Shown here: piece after piece, positions 1 through 20,700 of the stretch | Numbering within the stretch: position 1 is the stretch's first letter | Layout of the letters: the number at the start of each line of letters is the position of its first letter | Source of the DNA: Struthio camelus | Taxonomy: Eukaryota > Chordata > Aves > Struthioniformes > Struthionidae | Assembly: GCF_040807025.1 (NCBI RefSeq) | Contig: NC_090956.1 | Location: 427,017 to 491,016, forward strand | Length of the DNA stretch: 64,000 nt | Reading direction: 5' to 3' | Program-made: the position numbers and the translations under genes | Notes under the pieces: model-generated | Told to the model about the DNA's origin: nothing | Database searches by the model: none | What the model saw: only the letters and a program-made list of their open reading frames with translations

Positions 1-475
1 ATACTACTACTACCATATAAACTGCATGCTGCTCTGTGATAATGAGCAGCAGGAATGTTCCCATGAGAGAATCTCTGAAAACTGGTAACAGTGCTTACAA
101 CCTACACGTGCTAGATGGGTTCAGCAGTACCACTGAATCCAGACGGGACAAATTAACTCTAGTTGCAAAAGATCTTTCCTCAAAAGAAACAGATGCATCA
201 GTCCTTAGTATGTTCGTGGGTGCTTGAATGTAGCTTCATTTAGGCAACGCTGTACAGTTCTATTTGTGGAAATATGTTCTTGGCAAAGATTAACCTCGAC
301 AAGGTAACTATGATTGTTTTAGCTTTTGGCCTGTGTTTTACACAGTTCTGGTTCAAGCCATATACTGTAGTATATACCAGAATATATATGCACATTGGAA
401 AAATAGTGCCTTACTATAATGTGTGCCTACCTAACTGCATGCTTTTTTAACAGTTGAAAATATTTCTTCCTATAG

Positions 476-622
476 ATGGATCTAATCATTTTATCAGAGA
501 ACGGCTTTGCCTCTTCCACAGAGATTTTAAACTTTGCTGACCAACTGAAAACAAAGAAAATGAAGAAAAAGGAAGCAGAGCAAGTGTTGAAACTTTTTGT
601 GGAGGATAAGTGGCTCTCTGAG
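476..622 (+). CDS. NSMCE1: NSMCE1 exon, winged-helix part
   Basis: The exon has 49 codons, from [14 protein letters not shown] to FVEDKWLSE. The acceptor is the pyrimidine-rich stretch ending TATAG at 475. A second AG at 452-453 is excluded because it would put an in-frame TAG (473-475) into the exon. The donor is GAG|GTAACG at 623. The exon begins in phase 0, so the preceding exon outside the window should end on a complete codon. Confidence 0.94.
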
Positions 623-3294
623 GTAACGACTGTATCTTACCAAGTGTTTGTATTTTAATAGGTCCAGATATTATTTTTTCATGGATGTGATGGCTGAAAT
701 TGGAGCTATTCTTTAATGAATGACAACAAGAGTGGTTTTGTGGGGCCTGTGCTTATTGTCATCCCAGGCAATAATTTTTGAAGAAAAGGTAGTTCATTTA
801 CAAGCAAAAACTCCTTGGGTGGATCTACACAGAACACGGCTTCAGTTTCTTGTGCCCGTGCTAGTGCAGGTATCTGCGTACAGACATACAGACATCCCTT
901 GTACTTAACAGCAGAACATACTTAAAGCTTGGATCAAGAGAGAAGCTCTTCAAGGTGATCAGTGCTGTCAGCAACGTTTAGGATTTCCTGAAAAAAAGCA
1001 GTGAGGCCAAACATGTTGAAAATTCCTGTACCAGAAGTGCACCCGCCCCTGTGCACCTCTGGAGATCTTTACTTCATGAGCCAGTAACTGAGATTAGCTT
1101 ACTTTACTGCAGCTGTTTGCAAGGATTAGTGAGACCTCAATTCCTTTTCTCCTGGATGCATCACATCATAGATCTCCAATATGCTGCCACGTTTCCTTAT
1201 GTTGCAGCGCTTTAGCAGAGATTTTCAAAGATGCATCAAGCAGTAAATGCCTGCATTTTGTTGAAAGCCAGTAGAAATTTCTGTAACATGCAAATGAAGG
1301 GTCACCAAACTGTCTGCTTAAGGAGGCCACGCTTACTTATCTGTACCTTCAAGGACATCTCTAGTAAGGGTGTGAGATCATTCTTCTGCTCCTCTAAGCA
1401 AATGAGGTTCTGCCACTTCAAAAGTATTTTGGCTTTGCCTTTTATCAGTGTTGGCATGTTTGTTTCACAATGGCAGAAAAAAGTGGATGTCAAATGTTTG
1501 CTAAAGGGTGGTGAGCAAGGTTGAAAGGGGCAAAAGGAACTAAAATAAATTGCTCGTTTCACCAATGATTCTTTCCTTAGAGAAATGGGGAATATACTCT
1601 GCATACTCGCTGCATAATGGAGATGGAACAATACATTCTCAGCAACTACCAAGATGTGGCAAGGAAGTGTAACATCTGTCACAGCCTTGCCATCCAGGTA
1701 ACTCAGTTTGGATTACCTTAGCAGACACCTGCTGATGGACTATCATGGTCATAGCTGAAGTGCGTGAGACGTTCTTCTGAGCATTAGTCAGGCACTAAAA
1801 TTTCTGGTCTTGTAATCTGGTAAAGGTGCCCATGTATACTAAAATATCTACCCTGACAAAAGGGGAATTTTTTTTTTTAAATCTTCTGTCTTCGGGGGGA
1901 AAAAAAAACTGTGTAAACTTAGAGAAAGTGAATTAACCCAATGAGGAGTATTATCACCCTGCCTTGCTTTCCAAGCCCAGCAGGCTAGAAGTGAACGCTT
2001 ATCTTTGCAAAGGCATAACAGTAAGAGTCAGCAAACTTGATCTTTGGACCTTGCAAATGGTAATCGTTCATGTGATAGACATCTTTGGTCCTGGGATTTT
2101 GGTTCAGAAATTGCTTGCATCTTGGACTTGAGAATGAGCGCGGGCGCGCGTGTGTGTGTGTGTGTATATGTAGTACACTAAAGGATTGTGCATTGATACG
2201 TGGTAAGTTGACAGTTTAGTCTTGTACAGTAGGTGGTTACAACCTGAACTGATTCTCAGAACTACTAAACTCTCTTGCTCCTTGACCCTGCATCTCTTCT
2301 TCCCAGCTAACATGCTTCCCTAATGTTGCATTTTTCCATCCCAATTGCTCTCCTTTGTTGCAGGCAAATAGCTCTGTGTTTTTGAGCTTTCAAGTTAAAT
2401 TTTGCTCATCAAAGGAAATGGTATTTCATAGTTTCCAGGAAAAATGCCTCCTTTTAGCCTTTACTGGCTTTGGTTTCTGACTCTTCCAACTCTAACATGT
2501 GAAACATTCTTTGGGATAAAGCATTGCATGTCTGTAGCCATTTTTGACAACTTACTTTGCTATGTTGAACTGAATTACAGATTGGAAAGGTTTTTACTAA
2601 CACATCTGATTTCAGAGCCAAGTATGTGAAACCTGTGGAATTGGAATGCATTTACCTTGTGTTGGAAAGTACTTCAAAGCTCAGACTGAACCACACTGTC
2701 CTCACTGTAATGATTTCTGGCCTCATGAGATTCCAGGTACGAGCAACCTATTTAAAAAAAATTTAGTGTAGTGATACTAAAGAATAGACTGTGATATTAA
2801 ATGGCACTGCTTATATTTTTCATAATTGTGGCCGAGTATCCATTATTTCTGACTTTAATTGACAGCAAATCATCCTTGGGTAACACTGAGCACTGGAACT
2901 GCCAGAAGTATGTCTTGCGGTCACTAGTAGATGCTGCAAATAGTGCTTCTAATAGTATTTAAAAAAAAAAAAAACAAACTCCCACAGAAACCAACATACC
3001 TCCAAAACCCAAAAGCAAAAAAAACAAAAACAAAAACAAAAAACACTTTTGGAAATACTGAGTTCCTATGAATGGCTTAAACTCTTCAGAATTCATTTAC
3101 CAGTGAAATTGGATGTTATGAACACGAGCATAAAAGAATGTAGAAAGCATGAGAAACTGGAGGTCATGCCATATCATCTTTTTTTTGTCATTCATTAACC
3201 TTGCTTTTTTGTTTTCTTGACAGAGGTGAGTCGGATAGATTCCCAGTTGTCCTCAAAAAGAGAAAGAGGAAAAGAGCTTCATTCTCAGCACTAG
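476..3294 (+). CDS. NSMCE1: NSMCE1, 3' part (last four coding exons)
   Basis: This is the C-terminal 151 residues of non-SMC element 1, the RING-type subunit of the nuclear SMC5/6 complex. In the family it pairs with NSMCE3 (a MAGE protein) and NSMCE4, supports ubiquitin ligase activity and acts in homologous-recombination repair. The exons are 476-622, 1581-1697, 2616-2736 and 3224-3294; all junctions are GT-AG and the frame stays open to the TAG at 3292-3294. The first two exons give the end of the winged-helix region ([18 protein letters not shown]). Exons 2 and 3 give the variant C4HC3 RING: CNIC, CETC, MH, LPC and CPHC. The ATG at 476 is not the start codon: it directly follows the splice acceptor and replaces a leucine of the human protein. 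The N-terminal exons lie outside the window. Identification rests on remembered similarity to the human protein along the whole stretch. Confidence 0.95.
623..1580 (+). other. NSMCE1: NSMCE1 intron
   Basis: The intron runs from GTAACG to TTCCTTAG. The open frames inside it, for example on both strands at about 1.2-1.7 kb, show no recognisable protein. I see no repeat or RNA gene. Confidence 0.85.
1581..1697 (+). CDS. NSMCE1: NSMCE1 exon, start of variant RING
   Basis: The exon has 39 codons. It reads [18 protein letters not shown], then ends with the first zinc pair [10 protein letters not shown]. The acceptor is CTTTCCTTAG|AG and the donor is CAG|GTAACT. Phase is 0 at both ends. EMEQYI and CNICHSL match the human protein. 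Confidence 0.95.
1698..2615 (+). other. NSMCE1: NSMCE1 intron with CA/TG microsatellite
   Basis: The intron runs from GTAACT to TTTCAG. It holds a (GC)n/(TG)n tract at about 2.14-2.17 kb, listed separately. Short open frames on both strands have no recognisable similarity. Confidence 0.85.
2137..2170. repeat. (GC)n-(TG)n microsatellite
   Basis: Alternating purine-pyrimidine: a short GC-rich block of GCGCG type passes directly into about eight TG dinucleotides and then TATATG. Such tracts are length-variable and can adopt Z-DNA. It lies in an NSMCE1 intron. Confidence 0.85.
2616..2736 (+). CDS. NSMCE1: NSMCE1 exon, core of variant RING
   Basis: The exon has 40 codons plus one base, and encodes most zinc ligands: CETCG, GMHLPC and [14 protein letters not shown]. 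The acceptor is TTTCAG|AG and the donor is CCAG|GTACG, leaving phase 1. With CNIC from the previous exon this completes a C4HC3 set. [13 protein letters not shown] is almost the same as the human segment. Confidence 0.96.
2737..3223 (+). other. NSMCE1: NSMCE1 last intron
   Basis: The intron runs from GTACGA to CTTGACAG. It contains an A-rich low-complexity stretch (about 2,960-3,044). I see no other feature. Confidence 0.85.
2960..3044. repeat. A-rich low-complexity tract
   Basis: Poly(A) of about 14 bases followed by repeated AAAAAC units. It could be the worn tail of a retroposon, but I see no body attached to it. Confidence 0.7.
3224..3294 (+). CDS. NSMCE1: NSMCE1 terminal coding exon
   Basis: The exon completes a split Glu codon, adds 22 residues ([20 protein letters not shown], then QH) and stops at TAG 3292-3294. 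The tail is basic and ends in QH, as the human protein does, but is otherwise poorly conserved. The acceptor is TTTTCTTGACAG. Confidence 0.9.
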
Positions 3295-3427
3295 ATGGTG
3301 TTAAGACTTGCTTTCAGTGAAATTCTTTTTCTGTTCTCTTCAAAATAGCCAGACTATAATTGTATTTGTTAATAACAGTGTAATTTTAAGAGTGTTTATT
3401 TTTTTCCAAAGTTCTTAAGAAGCTTGC

Positions 3428-3433
3428 AATAAA
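3428..3433 (+). terminator. NSMCE1: NSMCE1 polyadenylation signal
   Basis: A canonical AATAAA lies 134 bases past the stop codon and is followed within about 30 bases by a T/G-rich stretch. This suggests a 3' UTR of only about 150 bases. Confidence 0.75.
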
Positions 3434-3454
3434 ATTGTCATTGACCTTCTTGTT

Positions 3455-4768
3455 CTCCTAAACAGTTATGTCCGCACAGCTTTCCTGGAGGCTGTCTTGC
3501 ACACACAACTCTCCATATTCTTAGGTTGAGACACTCTGTGTATGTTTGAGAATGAAAGATGTAAATGCTTTGGCTCAGTCCTGTAAGCTAATCTGTTCAG
3601 TGGAGCCTTTCTCGAGTATAGTGTTCCATATTTGTACAGTTTCACTTACACAACTGGAAATGAAACCTGTTACTAGTGCCACAGGGCATGTGTATATCTA
3701 TCAACCTGAAAACAAACCTCCCCAAACCTATGCTGATTTTAGGTATTTACATTTTTACATGGTGTTAAAGTAGGGGAAAAATGTCCATTCACTAAAAAAG
3801 GCTGGTTGAATGTTTGATCTGGGGCAAGTTTGAACACTTTAAGCTGGCACTGTTGCTTGGTTTTTGCCCCAAGATAGTTCATCTGACATAAAACCAATCA
3901 CAAGCAGCATGTTCAAAAACAGAGGGAATAATTTGATGGTCAGAACTAGTGGGAAGGAGTAGGGCAAGATGGTCAGTAGCAATGCCAGTTTATGCCAGCA
4001 AAGTATTGAAAAATCATAGTCCTATTCTTTAGTTTTTAGTACTAACACTTCTCTCTCTCCCATTTTCTGAAAGGCTGCTTTTTCCTTGTAAGAGTGGCTT
4101 GATAAAAAGACGATATTGCTAAGTGCCAGAGAGTTGAATGGCAGCATATCTCTCCTTGGTAGAAATGAAAGGCATTCCAGACTTTCTCAGGGAAAAGCAG
4201 AATGCCCTCACTTCACCTGATCAATAACCAAAGTATGATTCATTTAAATGTATTTAATTGAACTATGGATTAACTACAATTAATTGTAGCCCCAGTCCTT
4301 AATTAATCCTTTTTTTTTTTTTCCAGAGAATCAGAGATCGGCATCATGCTTCATGTTAGCACTTTTTTTTTTAATGTATTGAACTTGTGGACAGCACTCT
4401 CCCTCACTGTTTAAATAACTTCAATTTTTACTGATACTAAATCCCAACAGAAGGAAACACTAGCTATGTATGTTTTTTGTTCCAAACACTGTTTGCGCCA
4501 CAGCGTCTTGGCAGTGCCTATATATAGAGCTGTTTTGGGTGTACAAACACATTCAAGACAATCAGCCAGCATATGCTCTTTACAAGGACTTTATATTAGA
4601 AACATTCACAAAAATAAAGTGGCTGTAGCAACTTCCTTCCATTTAGTTGTCCAGATTCTTTCACTATGCTGAAGCGGGAAATTTTTTCTCCAGCTCTGAA
4701 CTGTGCATAGAGAACTTTCTCAGGTTTAAAAAGAATTCTCTTCTGCAGAGTGGCAAAAGCTGCTACTT
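3455..4768. other. Intergenic gap between convergent NSMCE1 and KDM8
   Basis: No coding potential. A second AATAAA at 4613-4618 on the + strand could serve a longer NSMCE1 transcript. The KDM8 3' UTR may extend into this gap from the other side. I see no repeat here. Confidence 0.7.
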
Positions 4769-4774
4769 TTTAAT
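4769..4774 (-). terminator. KDM8: Candidate KDM8 polyadenylation signal (ATTAAA)
   Basis: ATTAAA on the - strand, about 41 bases past the KDM8 stop codon. It is a common variant hexamer, but AT-rich sequence contains many by chance and a more distal signal is possible. Confidence 0.35.
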
Positions 4775-4814
4775 TGCTATTACAGTTCTAACAAACTTTA
4801 TGCATGCTTCTGAT

Positions 4815-13880
<9,066 letters not shown>

Positions 13881-13926
13881 GGCAGCGGCGGCCCGGCCTG
13901 CGCCCGGCTCCGCGGGGGGCGGTGGA

Positions 13927-13958
13927 GCGCGCCTGCGCGGGGGGCGGGATGGGCGGGG
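13927..13958. promoter_or_regulatory. GC boxes and NRF1-like site
   Basis: Two Sp1-type GC boxes (GGGGCGGG near 13,940 and GGGCGGGG at 13,951) lie about 60-80 bases upstream of the KDM8 ATG. Next to them is GCGCGCCTGCGC, close to the NRF1 palindrome. The assignment is by motif only; such words are frequent in CpG islands. Confidence 0.4.
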
Positions 13959-16900
13959 CCTGGGGGCGCCGCGCGGGGCCGTGAGGCGGGAAGCGTGAGG
14001 CGCGGCTCGAGCCGGCGCGTGGCGGCGAGCGGGTCTCTGCGCGGCCGCCCGCCCGCCCTCTCGCGCGCTGGGGCTCGGCCCTCGCCAGGGCAGCTCGGCG
14101 GACGAGGGTGTCTGAGGTGTCGGTGCCCGACGTGGGGGAGAGGAGCCCAGCCCGGGGCGCGAAGGTGACAGCTTCGCTTCTCGCGCTGGTGGAGGGCGGG
14201 CGGGGCGAGCAGCCGCCCCGGCGCTGGTTCGAAGCGGTGTCGTGGCTGGCAAGGTGCGAGGAGGAGGAGCTGCCTTCCACAGCCGCAGCTTTCTCACAGG
14301 AGTTGAGGTTGAGGCACATGAACCCCTGCACAACTGAGGGGGGCGCGGGGGGGGGCTCCTGCCCTGAGGGGGAGCCCGGCAGCAGCGGGTCATAGCACCT
14401 AGGGACACAACTTACGTAGCTGCGTAATTTAGAATTGATTTAAGTTAAAAAGCACCCATTTTAGCCTGCATCAGTCTCATGATTTGGCTCCTGACAGTTC
14501 TGCAAATGCTTGTTCGAATATAAAGAAGGGGCCGTATGGGGTTTCACAGGGTAAAGAAAGCAGAGCTTTTTGGTAGTGTTGCTGATTTTTTCCTGGGTTA
14601 AAGGATCAGTGAAACTAAAGCTCAGGTCTCCATGAGCAGTGCAGTATTCACCGACCCTCAATCTGGATAAATGTCATTTGAGCCTTTTACCTGCAAGTGT
14701 ACTGGAATTTGTTAATTGTATGACTGGAACAGCTATTGCCTTTAAAGGGGAATGTATAAATCGAATGCAGTTCTCTTTCTGCTATAGTTTCCCTTGTTAC
14801 CTGTACACTGATGGTGTGAGGAAGGATAGCTGTTTTCATTTTGGAAACCTTTCTGTTCCAAAATTAGGACTGACACTGACATGTAGATGACTACTGGAAG
14901 ACCTGGAGACGTTCTGATCAATGTTGATCTCAAGTATTAGAAAGAAAGCCCATCTGGGACCTTGTATGCAGATCTGATTAACATGAGAGGAACTTAGGAA
15001 CATGGGTGATGAACACCACTGCGAGGCAATGTCTTTTCGGTGGTTTATGTTGCATGCTTTTGCTCTCTCCTTGAAGACAATGTATTTCTTGTATTGAATA
15101 TGCACCCCATTCTCCTAACAAACATTTAAGTAATTGCATGCCATCTTTCAGCCCCAGCTTGATTTGATAATGTGCCCTGAATGTTATCAGTGCTTAAGTA
15201 AAATAATATTTTCTTCGTGGTCAGTATTAAAATTCAGCAACTCTGAAGAAATGTGTTAATATCACAAATCCAAATATAAAGGCAAATAATAAGAAATAAG
15301 GAATTTGTAGCTCATGACATATCCTAAAGATACCTTTTGCGTGGTATTCAAATCTTTGGGCTTGATGCAAAGTGTTAATTTTACAGAAAAAGTTAAAATC
15401 ATAAACCTCAATATTGAGAGAACAATCATTCTCCTTGTTTCGAAGCTTAGTCACAAGTGCTTTCATAAAAGAATTAGATGATTTGAGTCCTTATGTCACT
15501 GCTTTCTGTGAATCTCTTCCACCCCGTTCTCCTGCTGTCTTATTTGAATGACTTCCTGCTCTTCTGTTTGTCATTCTTTAGACTTGCTGCATCAGCTTAT
15601 CCTGCTGGTCCACTGTTTACCTATTCACTGTCTTCTGACTGCCTTGCTCTTGGCACCTGAAATTTGTTCTAGAGCTATGGTTTTATGATTTACCACATTT
15701 ATCTAGAATGTGCTCCTTCTTGATCACTAAATGTTAATATATGCTACTATATGAGAAAGTATTTAACTGGCAAGGAATGCTTCTAGTTAGACTGTATGTT
15801 CAATATTTGATATTTACAATGTCAGAAAATGTTGCTAGTCTTGTGTTTATGGACAGTCCAGTTTGCGTTGCCATTTATATGAAATTTTACTCCTCTTTAA
15901 GTTGGTTAACATGACTCTCGCTAAATCATGGTTTCTCTAGTTTAAATATTAGACATCTTTTCATGAACTACATTTTGAAGATTTGGATTTTCTCTCTGGT
16001 ATTTCATGTAACACCTTGTTCTGAACATGAACTCTCTAGAGGAATGGTGGGGCATTAAAACCTTGATGATCTGAATCAGTTTTGCAGTAGATGAAGAAAC
16101 AGTTGGGAGCAGATTTTAGTTTTTGCTTAAGCATTTATACGATAGTACTGGGAGAGTTTCAATGTCTCTCTTTCAGCGTACGCTGGAAGGTAATTGCTTT
16201 TTTAGTCAGTCGTCATATTTTGGCACAATGGTTTGAATGCTGATATAGCATCAACAGTCTTGAAATCGCTGAAGTGTGTATTTATTAAGAAAATAAAGAT
16301 AGGTTTTTAGGTGTGTATTAAGTCTTACTGTAGTGCATTTGACCTTTAGTCTTCAAATAATACCAACTAACAGCTTGTAATGTCATACTGTGTTTTAATA
16401 ATTTGATTGAAAATGTCTTTATTGGAAGCAAATGGATTTGGAAAAGCTGAATTGGGAAGTTTTGCTATCTGATGATTAATGCAGAGGTTTGTTGTGAGCT
16501 GTCTGACTGAGGAGGTGGGTGACCGGTGCTAGTCATTTCCATTCTGAGTCAACAAAGTGAATTTACTCCACATTGCCACTGAACAAAGGTTTCCATCTGT
16601 GTAACTTGCAGAAATTGATGTGGAAGAGCGTTGCAATTTCTTGCAGATGATGCCACCGTCTCTGGAACCTGTACTGTTTTCATTAGGAGCCAAATTTGCA
16701 AAGATTGTGGAAGCCAAACTGCCTAGCCCTGAAGAAAAAGTCCTTATAAAACAGGAATGAGAAGCTGGTACCAAGAATCTTTTCCTAATGCTGCTTGTGG
16801 CATAGTCTGCAGAGCATTTTATGCATGTTATGTTCTGCATATTTTGTAAACGTGCACCAGGCAGTTCACTTTCTCCTGGCACTGACAATCCAAAAGAAAT

Positions 16901-17725
16901 TATATATTGAAAAAAAAAAAAAGGTACAACGTTAAGAGAGAAAATAAGGTCTGATAAACGATCTATATTTCTGTCTTCTTTTTATGGTCCTAGATTTCAG
17001 GATCTACAGTTACTTGATGTTACTTTGACTGCCGCTGGTAGAAAAGTGATCAGTTGCACCACATACTGAAAAATGCTCTATGTCTTACCCTATCTTTGTC
17101 TTCACTAGAAAGCAGGTATTTGGCCTGCTCAGAATTTAATTATTTATTTGTAATAACATTCTCTTTTATAACACTCTTCCCTCATTTACTTATTTGAATT
17201 AACCAACAGAGTCCTGCCATTGCTTTTGGTTTTATTAAAATGACATCAAGACACGTGCCCAGTAATTCATCACTTGAGTCCTAAGTGGGGCATTTCTACT
17301 AGAAGGATCAGTTTTTAAAATGACAGCATCTGTTTGCTTGTACACAATTATTTATGATTCTTCCCCAGGCGAGTATAGCAGGAGTCTGGTGAGTAATAAC
17401 CAGCTGTTTGAATTAGCAAGCAGGGAAAGCAGTTATTTCATCTGTGAAGGAGTGTGGGAGCCAAGGCCAGAAGTAATAAAAAACTAAACAGATGCCCCAA
17501 ATATATAAACCCTACAAGGGACTTGTAAATTACTTGAACTGTTCATTGGCAAAATAATATCAGATGGGTTTATTTTATCTGGAATTTGTATTAAAGAGGA
17601 AACCCTCACTACAGCCACATCACATACAACAGTGCAGAGGAGTTTCCAGGCAGTGTCCTGGGTCGAATTCTAGCACTTCTGCAGTACCCAGCCAATGTGA
17701 GCAAAAACATTCGAAGCAACACAGA

Positions 17726-17769
17726 TTGCTATTGTGGCCTTGGTTGGTTGCTATTGTGGCCTTGGTTGG
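17726..17769. repeat. 22-base perfect tandem duplication
   Basis: Two identical 22-base units, each running TTGCTATTGTGG to CTTGGTTGG, lie head to tail with no mismatch. This implies a recent duplication or a sequence kept in step by slippage. Confidence 0.9.
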
Positions 17770-20700
17770 TTGCCTCTCCAATAGAGAGCAAATACTGCTA
17801 GAGTGGGCAAACAGGGATCAGCTTGACTAACGACACTTCTTGAAGAGGCCAAGTGTGGGGAAATGGTGCTGTTGGACCATCTTGTCTCAAAGCCCGCATG
17901 CTTTGTGACCCAAGTCCTTTTGCTGCTTTTATGAGGTGTATTCTCATACTCAGACAGCCGCTGTAGGAGCATAACAGCAGTGCTAAAGATTTTTTTTCTC
18001 TGCAGGATTTCAGGTGGCCGCTCAGCTCCTCAGAAACTCCACGTCCTTTTTGGCAGCTTTGCATTCTGGGATTACCGGAAGTGATCTGTCTCTTTATTAC
18101 CTGTGCTTTGGGAGAGAGTCATTGGAAAATGCTTTCTGGGAAACTTCTTGCCTTATTCTGGCAGTTCATGAGGCCGGTCCTGAAGTGATTGTTGCAGCTT
18201 GATGGGGAAATCCCATCCTGAGAATTAGAGAGTCCTTCCACTGTGATTTTCAGTGGTAGTTGTTTCCTAAGCAGCAATTTATATTGTGCTCATCAGAGTA
18301 ATTGCAGTTCCTCTTAAATGAAAACAAATTTATGACAATAGAAGAAAAAGTTACATTCTTGGTATATGTCCTTCCTATTTCATAAATAAGATAAACCAGT
18401 ATAAAACTGTGGAAGTTAGGCTGAACAATAGGACTCCTTTTCAGCTACCTCATTCACTAGCTGGGAGAGGTGTGTTGGACAATTTGTTGTTCCTCTCTTC
18501 CTGGGCTGCTTGGCTCTTGGAAACTTTCAGGAGCCTACTTACTTTCTCCTCCTCTGCTCCTTTTGCTCTCTCTTATCTGTCTTCAGATTTGGCTTTGTGG
18601 CTCATCCTGCCATCCTACCAGTGTAGGTACTTTCCTCCTTCTTGGGGTCTGAGTTCACAGTCCTAGCGCATTCCTTACTCACTGCATTTCTTCTAAACTA
18701 AATGTCTAATTCAGAACAATTTGAAGGCTGTCATAGTGTTTTATAAATCCTATTATCTTAAGAAATATTAATTTCATATATATCTTATTAAGCCTAATGA
18801 GATTTATGCCACTAGGCTGGCATAACTTGTGTCTCTGTGGTCGGTAAAGATGGGACCCTGAAACACATTAGCCTCTAGGTGATGTTATTTTGCCAGTGTG
18901 TACAAAGGCATTGTGTAGCAGTAAGAATAGTGAGGCTATTGAAGAAAAGAGAGTCTTTTGTCATGACAGGTGAGCAGTCGATAGATCCAGAACTGCATGG
19001 TGTATTTGCAACTAGAAAACATAAAAGTACAAAAACAACCTGCAAGATGGAGCATATCCAGTTCAGGATGTGGAGAGAGAGGTGGAGCTTGTAGAGATCC
19101 AAGATTTGTAACCACGTGTTTAACAACTAGTATTTTTGTGATGACTAATATTTGCAGTTGTGCATTCAAATTAAGAGCTGTCAGGCTACTGATATAAATT
19201 AACTTTTCCACTTCTCAAATCGTCATAGAATTCATTTCCTTCACGTATTAGTATAGGCAGTTGCATTAAAGATCAGTGTTGCCACCTTCCACTGGAAGTG
19301 TCAAGTTCTGACTGCTGCAGCAGGAGTGGGACAGGACAGTTGAATAACATTTTCTGATAAATCATACCTTGTTACGGGCTCTTGGGGTTCCATCTCTTGT
19401 CAGCTCTGCCCTCTTTACTAGGCTTGTACGCCATTTCATAGAACAATGAACAAGTTAAATGCCTGGCTTTTTAATTATTTGTTTCCTAAACTCTTTAACT
19501 GGCATTTCTGAGATTGTTTTAGGACATGTGTATGCTTGCACAGTAAACCCCACAAGATTTAAATTTAGTATTATATCTAATCTTATATAAGAATTTCAAC
19601 TAAAATATCTTAACAGGTTATTACCAGGCTTACGATTTTTGTTCTAATAGAAGCAAAATATATAACAGATATGAGAAATTTATTCCCAGGAAAAAACAGC
19701 TCTTTCTCTGTGCAAAGCCTTAAAACATGATAGTCTTTACTTCTAAACTATTTAAATTATATATGCACTTAGCTATATCTATTAGTTGTGTATCAGCCAT
19801 GTTATGTTTTAGCATGTTAATTACCATTACATTAGTATTACATTACAGTATTGGTAATTATTGTGTTGCTACAGATTATTTTTCACTTTTCTTGGAAAAT
19901 ACAACTTGTCTCCACTAACATTTTGTAAGGACACATATAATGCTATAACACTTATTTAGTTTACAGACGTTTTAAAACTAACGCACATGTACTACAAGGT
20001 TAATTGCTGTGATTACTTAATTAGCAAGGATGGAATTAACTTTTAGCAAATCCCGTGACTGGAGGTCATAGATTAAAATAAACACCATATATGCATTTTA
20101 TGTTCATGCCTCAGGCCTAGATTTTCTGTTACAGAAGCTGACAGATTTTTGGTTAGCACTTTAAGTTGATTCTAGTTGATTCGCCCATTTGAAAAAAAAA
20201 AAACTTACTATAAATAAGCTTCTTCATAGAGTTAACAGCCTATGAATATTGTTTGGCATCCTTGTTCTTTGAATCAGTATTTCCAGTGGTTGATCCAACC
20301 AGGACTGGCATCTGAGGATTGATTCTGACATGGGATAGAAGGTAGTTTAGTTTGATGTCAGTGTTTTGATGGTCTCCCTGAAGGACTGATATCCAGTGGC
20401 AGCCACAGACATATAAGCCACCTTGCTGCTGAGTGCACCTGAAGCTCTGCCTGTCAGGGTTACTTGTTCCATGCTGGTAGTGACCAATTTTGACTGTTTT
20501 GGTGGTTCTATGAAATGATGCAACTCAGTTTCCCTCCAGGAGTCTGCATCAGGAAGATGCCGTCATGACTGGCCTGGGTGGTGTATACCCTTATTGGCTG
20601 TCTTGGCAGAGAAGTACCTGTCAGCCGTAGCCTGTACGCCTGGGGGCAGAGATGAAGTACAGGAAAAGCTGGCACTGCTGCAGCAGCCCTGCCATGTGTG

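Noticed and set aside
1-475. A further NSMCE1 exon at the left edge (63-codon frame at 36-227)
   Set aside because: Its translation does not match the expected upstream NSMCE1 residues and lacks a suitable acceptor and donor; the region reads as intron.
476-478. ATG at 476 as the start of a short protein
   Set aside because: It is the first codon after a splice acceptor, and the residue replaces a leucine inside NSMCE1.
14108-14395. 95-codon + strand frame just right of the KDM8 CpG island, a possible divergent gene
   Set aside because: Low-complexity, GC-driven, no recognised similarity and no clear splice donor. Divergent noncoding transcription is possible but not shown by the sequence.
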